This document shows positions 63,258-64,000 of a stretch of DNA of 64,000 nt, one piece after another. The notes beneath the pieces were generated by a model. That model saw only the letters and a list, made by a program, of their open reading frames with translations. It had not been told where the DNA came from and did no database searches. Position numbers and translations under genes: made by a program. Numbering within the stretch: position 1 is the first letter of the stretch; every line of letters begins with the position of its first letter. Source of the stretch: Pseudooceanicola algae (lineage in GTDB: Bacteria; Pseudomonadota; Alphaproteobacteria; Rhodobacterales; Rhodobacteraceae); assembly GCF_003590145.2 (NCBI RefSeq), contig NZ_CP060436.1:124001-188000 (forward strand), in the 5' to 3' direction.

Positions 63258-64000
63258 TCAGCGGTCCGAGACCTGCCAGCGCGGATTGATCCAGGGCGCA
63301 ACGTTTTCAGCCGCCAGGGGGGCCTTGCCAAGGATGTGATCCGACGCCTTTTCGCCCACCATGATCGAGGGCCCGTTGAGGTTGCCATTGGTGATGCGCG
63401 GGAAGATCGAACTGTCCGCCAGCCGCAGGCCCTCGACCCCGATCACGCGGCATTCCGGGTCCACGACGGCCATGGGATCATCAGCACGTCCCATGCGGGC
63501 GGTGCCGCAGGGGTGATAGGCGCTTTCGGCATGTTCGCGGATATGATCGTCCAGGGCGGCGTCGCTTTGGGCGGCATCTCCCGGCATGATCTCTTTTCCG
63601 CGATAGGGGTCAAAGGCTTGCTGGCCGAAGATCTCGCGCGTCAGACGGATGCAGCGCCGGAAATCCTCCCAGTCGCTGTCTTGTGACATGTAATTGAAGA
63701 AGATGCGCGGGTCCTCGCGCGGGTCGGCCGATTTCAGCGTCACCTCGCCCCGGCTTTCCGACCGCATCGGCCCCACATGGGCCTGGAAACCGTGGCCTTC
63801 AGCGGCGGCCTTGCCATCATAGCGTACGGCTATGGGCAGGAAATGGTACTGGATGTCGGGATATTCGACCCCGGCTTTCGAGCGCAGGAAGGCCGCGCTT
63901 TCGAACTGGTTAGAGGCCCCGAGCCCGCGTTTGGTCAGCAGCCATTGCGCGCCGGAGATCGCCTTGCCCCAGAGGTTCCAGTGCTTGTAGAGCGTGATCG
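63258..64000 (-). CDS. betA: Choline dehydrogenase, C-terminal part (cut by window edge)
   Basis: An FAD-dependent GMC oxidoreductase that oxidises choline to betaine aldehyde for osmoprotection. The visible 247 codons cover the C-terminal part: [20 protein letters not shown] and [13 protein letters not shown], then [24 protein letters not shown] [18 protein letters not shown]. The active-site region [15 protein letters not shown] (catalytic His) and [20 protein letters not shown], which binds FAD, complete it. The start is off the edge. Choline is also the substrate of Pcs at the other end of the window. Confidence 0.93.
   Translation of the reverse strand, partial: ITLYKHWNLWGKAISGAQWLLTKRGLGASNQFESAAFLRSKAGVEYPDIQYHFLPIAVRYDGKAAAEGHGFQAHVGPMRSESRGEVTLKSADPREDPRIFFNYMSQDSDWEDFRRCIRLTREIFGQQAFDPYRGKEIMPGDAAQSDAALDDHIREHAESAYHPCGTARMGRADDPMAVVDPECRVIGVEGLRLADSSIFPRITNGNLNGPSIMVGEKASDHILGKAPLAAENVAPWINPRWQVSDR

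Overview
The window is an ordinary, gene-dense stretch of a GC-rich alphaproteobacterial chromosome, most probably Rhodobacteraceae (Rhodobacter/Roseobacter type). The evidence is a one-step phosphatidylcholine synthase, cytochrome aa3 genes ordered coxB-ctaB-small ORF-ctaG-coxC without coxA, a GAF-type PtsP beside lysC, a PdeM/Lhr-type helicase pair, a DUF1127 protein, an exact FnrL-type box, and LexA- and CtrA-like sites of the alphaproteobacterial form. I see no rRNA, tRNA, CRISPR array, insertion sequence, prophage or integrated island. Gene symbols rest on family recognition from the translated sequence; no database search was run.

Layout. 1-5.8 kb: 5' part of thrS, an MFS carrier, an alpha/beta hydrolase, pcs, then xerC with a DUF484 gene. 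5.9-12.6 kb: transaldolase-like aldolase, priA, two divergent MFS carriers, prmA. 12.7-16.2 kb: a DUF1127 gene, a repeat-containing spacer, ruvCAB and an unrecognised gene. 16.4-23.6 kb: the complete Tol-Pal operon ybgC-tolQ-tolR-tolA-tolB-pal-cpoB followed by tilS; tolA is spread over several reading frames. 23.7-31.6 kb: ftsH, a MOSC protein, a possible 24-residue membrane peptide, fhs, pdeM and a DEXH helicase. 31.7-36.1 kb: a MarR regulator divergent from a 14-TM efflux carrier, scoAB, an L,D-transpeptidase. 36.3-42 kb: topA, dprA, tldD. 42.1-49.6 kb: the cytochrome oxidase/SURF1 cluster running into thrC, an M16 peptidase and a GNAT. 49.8-56.3 kb: a secreted MBL protein, a GNAT, a flavin reductase, a SulP transporter, MTA phosphorylase, a lysin-like protein and apt. 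56.5-64 kb: an FAD-linked oxidase, ptsP, lysC, a DUF1178 gene, a Nudix hydrolase and the 3' part of betA.

How the genes work together. RuvC/A/B form the Holliday-junction resolvasome, probably under LexA. YbgC, TolQRAB, Pal and CpoB form the envelope-constriction machine. CoxB, CoxC, CtaB, CtaG, the 66-residue protein and SURF1 build and assemble aa3 oxidase; subunit I must lie elsewhere. MTA phosphorylase releases adenine that Apt salvages. Many junctions are 1-4 bp stop/start overlaps (ruvC-ruvA, cpoB-tilS, scoA-scoB, SURF1-thrC-M16-GNAT), showing translational coupling.

No clearly new multi-gene system is visible. The points most worth following are the multi-frame tolA, the 24-residue peptide, helix-phased repeats upstream of the DUF1127 gene and upstream of the lysin-like gene, a long paired-hairpin element at 51.89-51.94 kb, and a possible structured RNA after apt.
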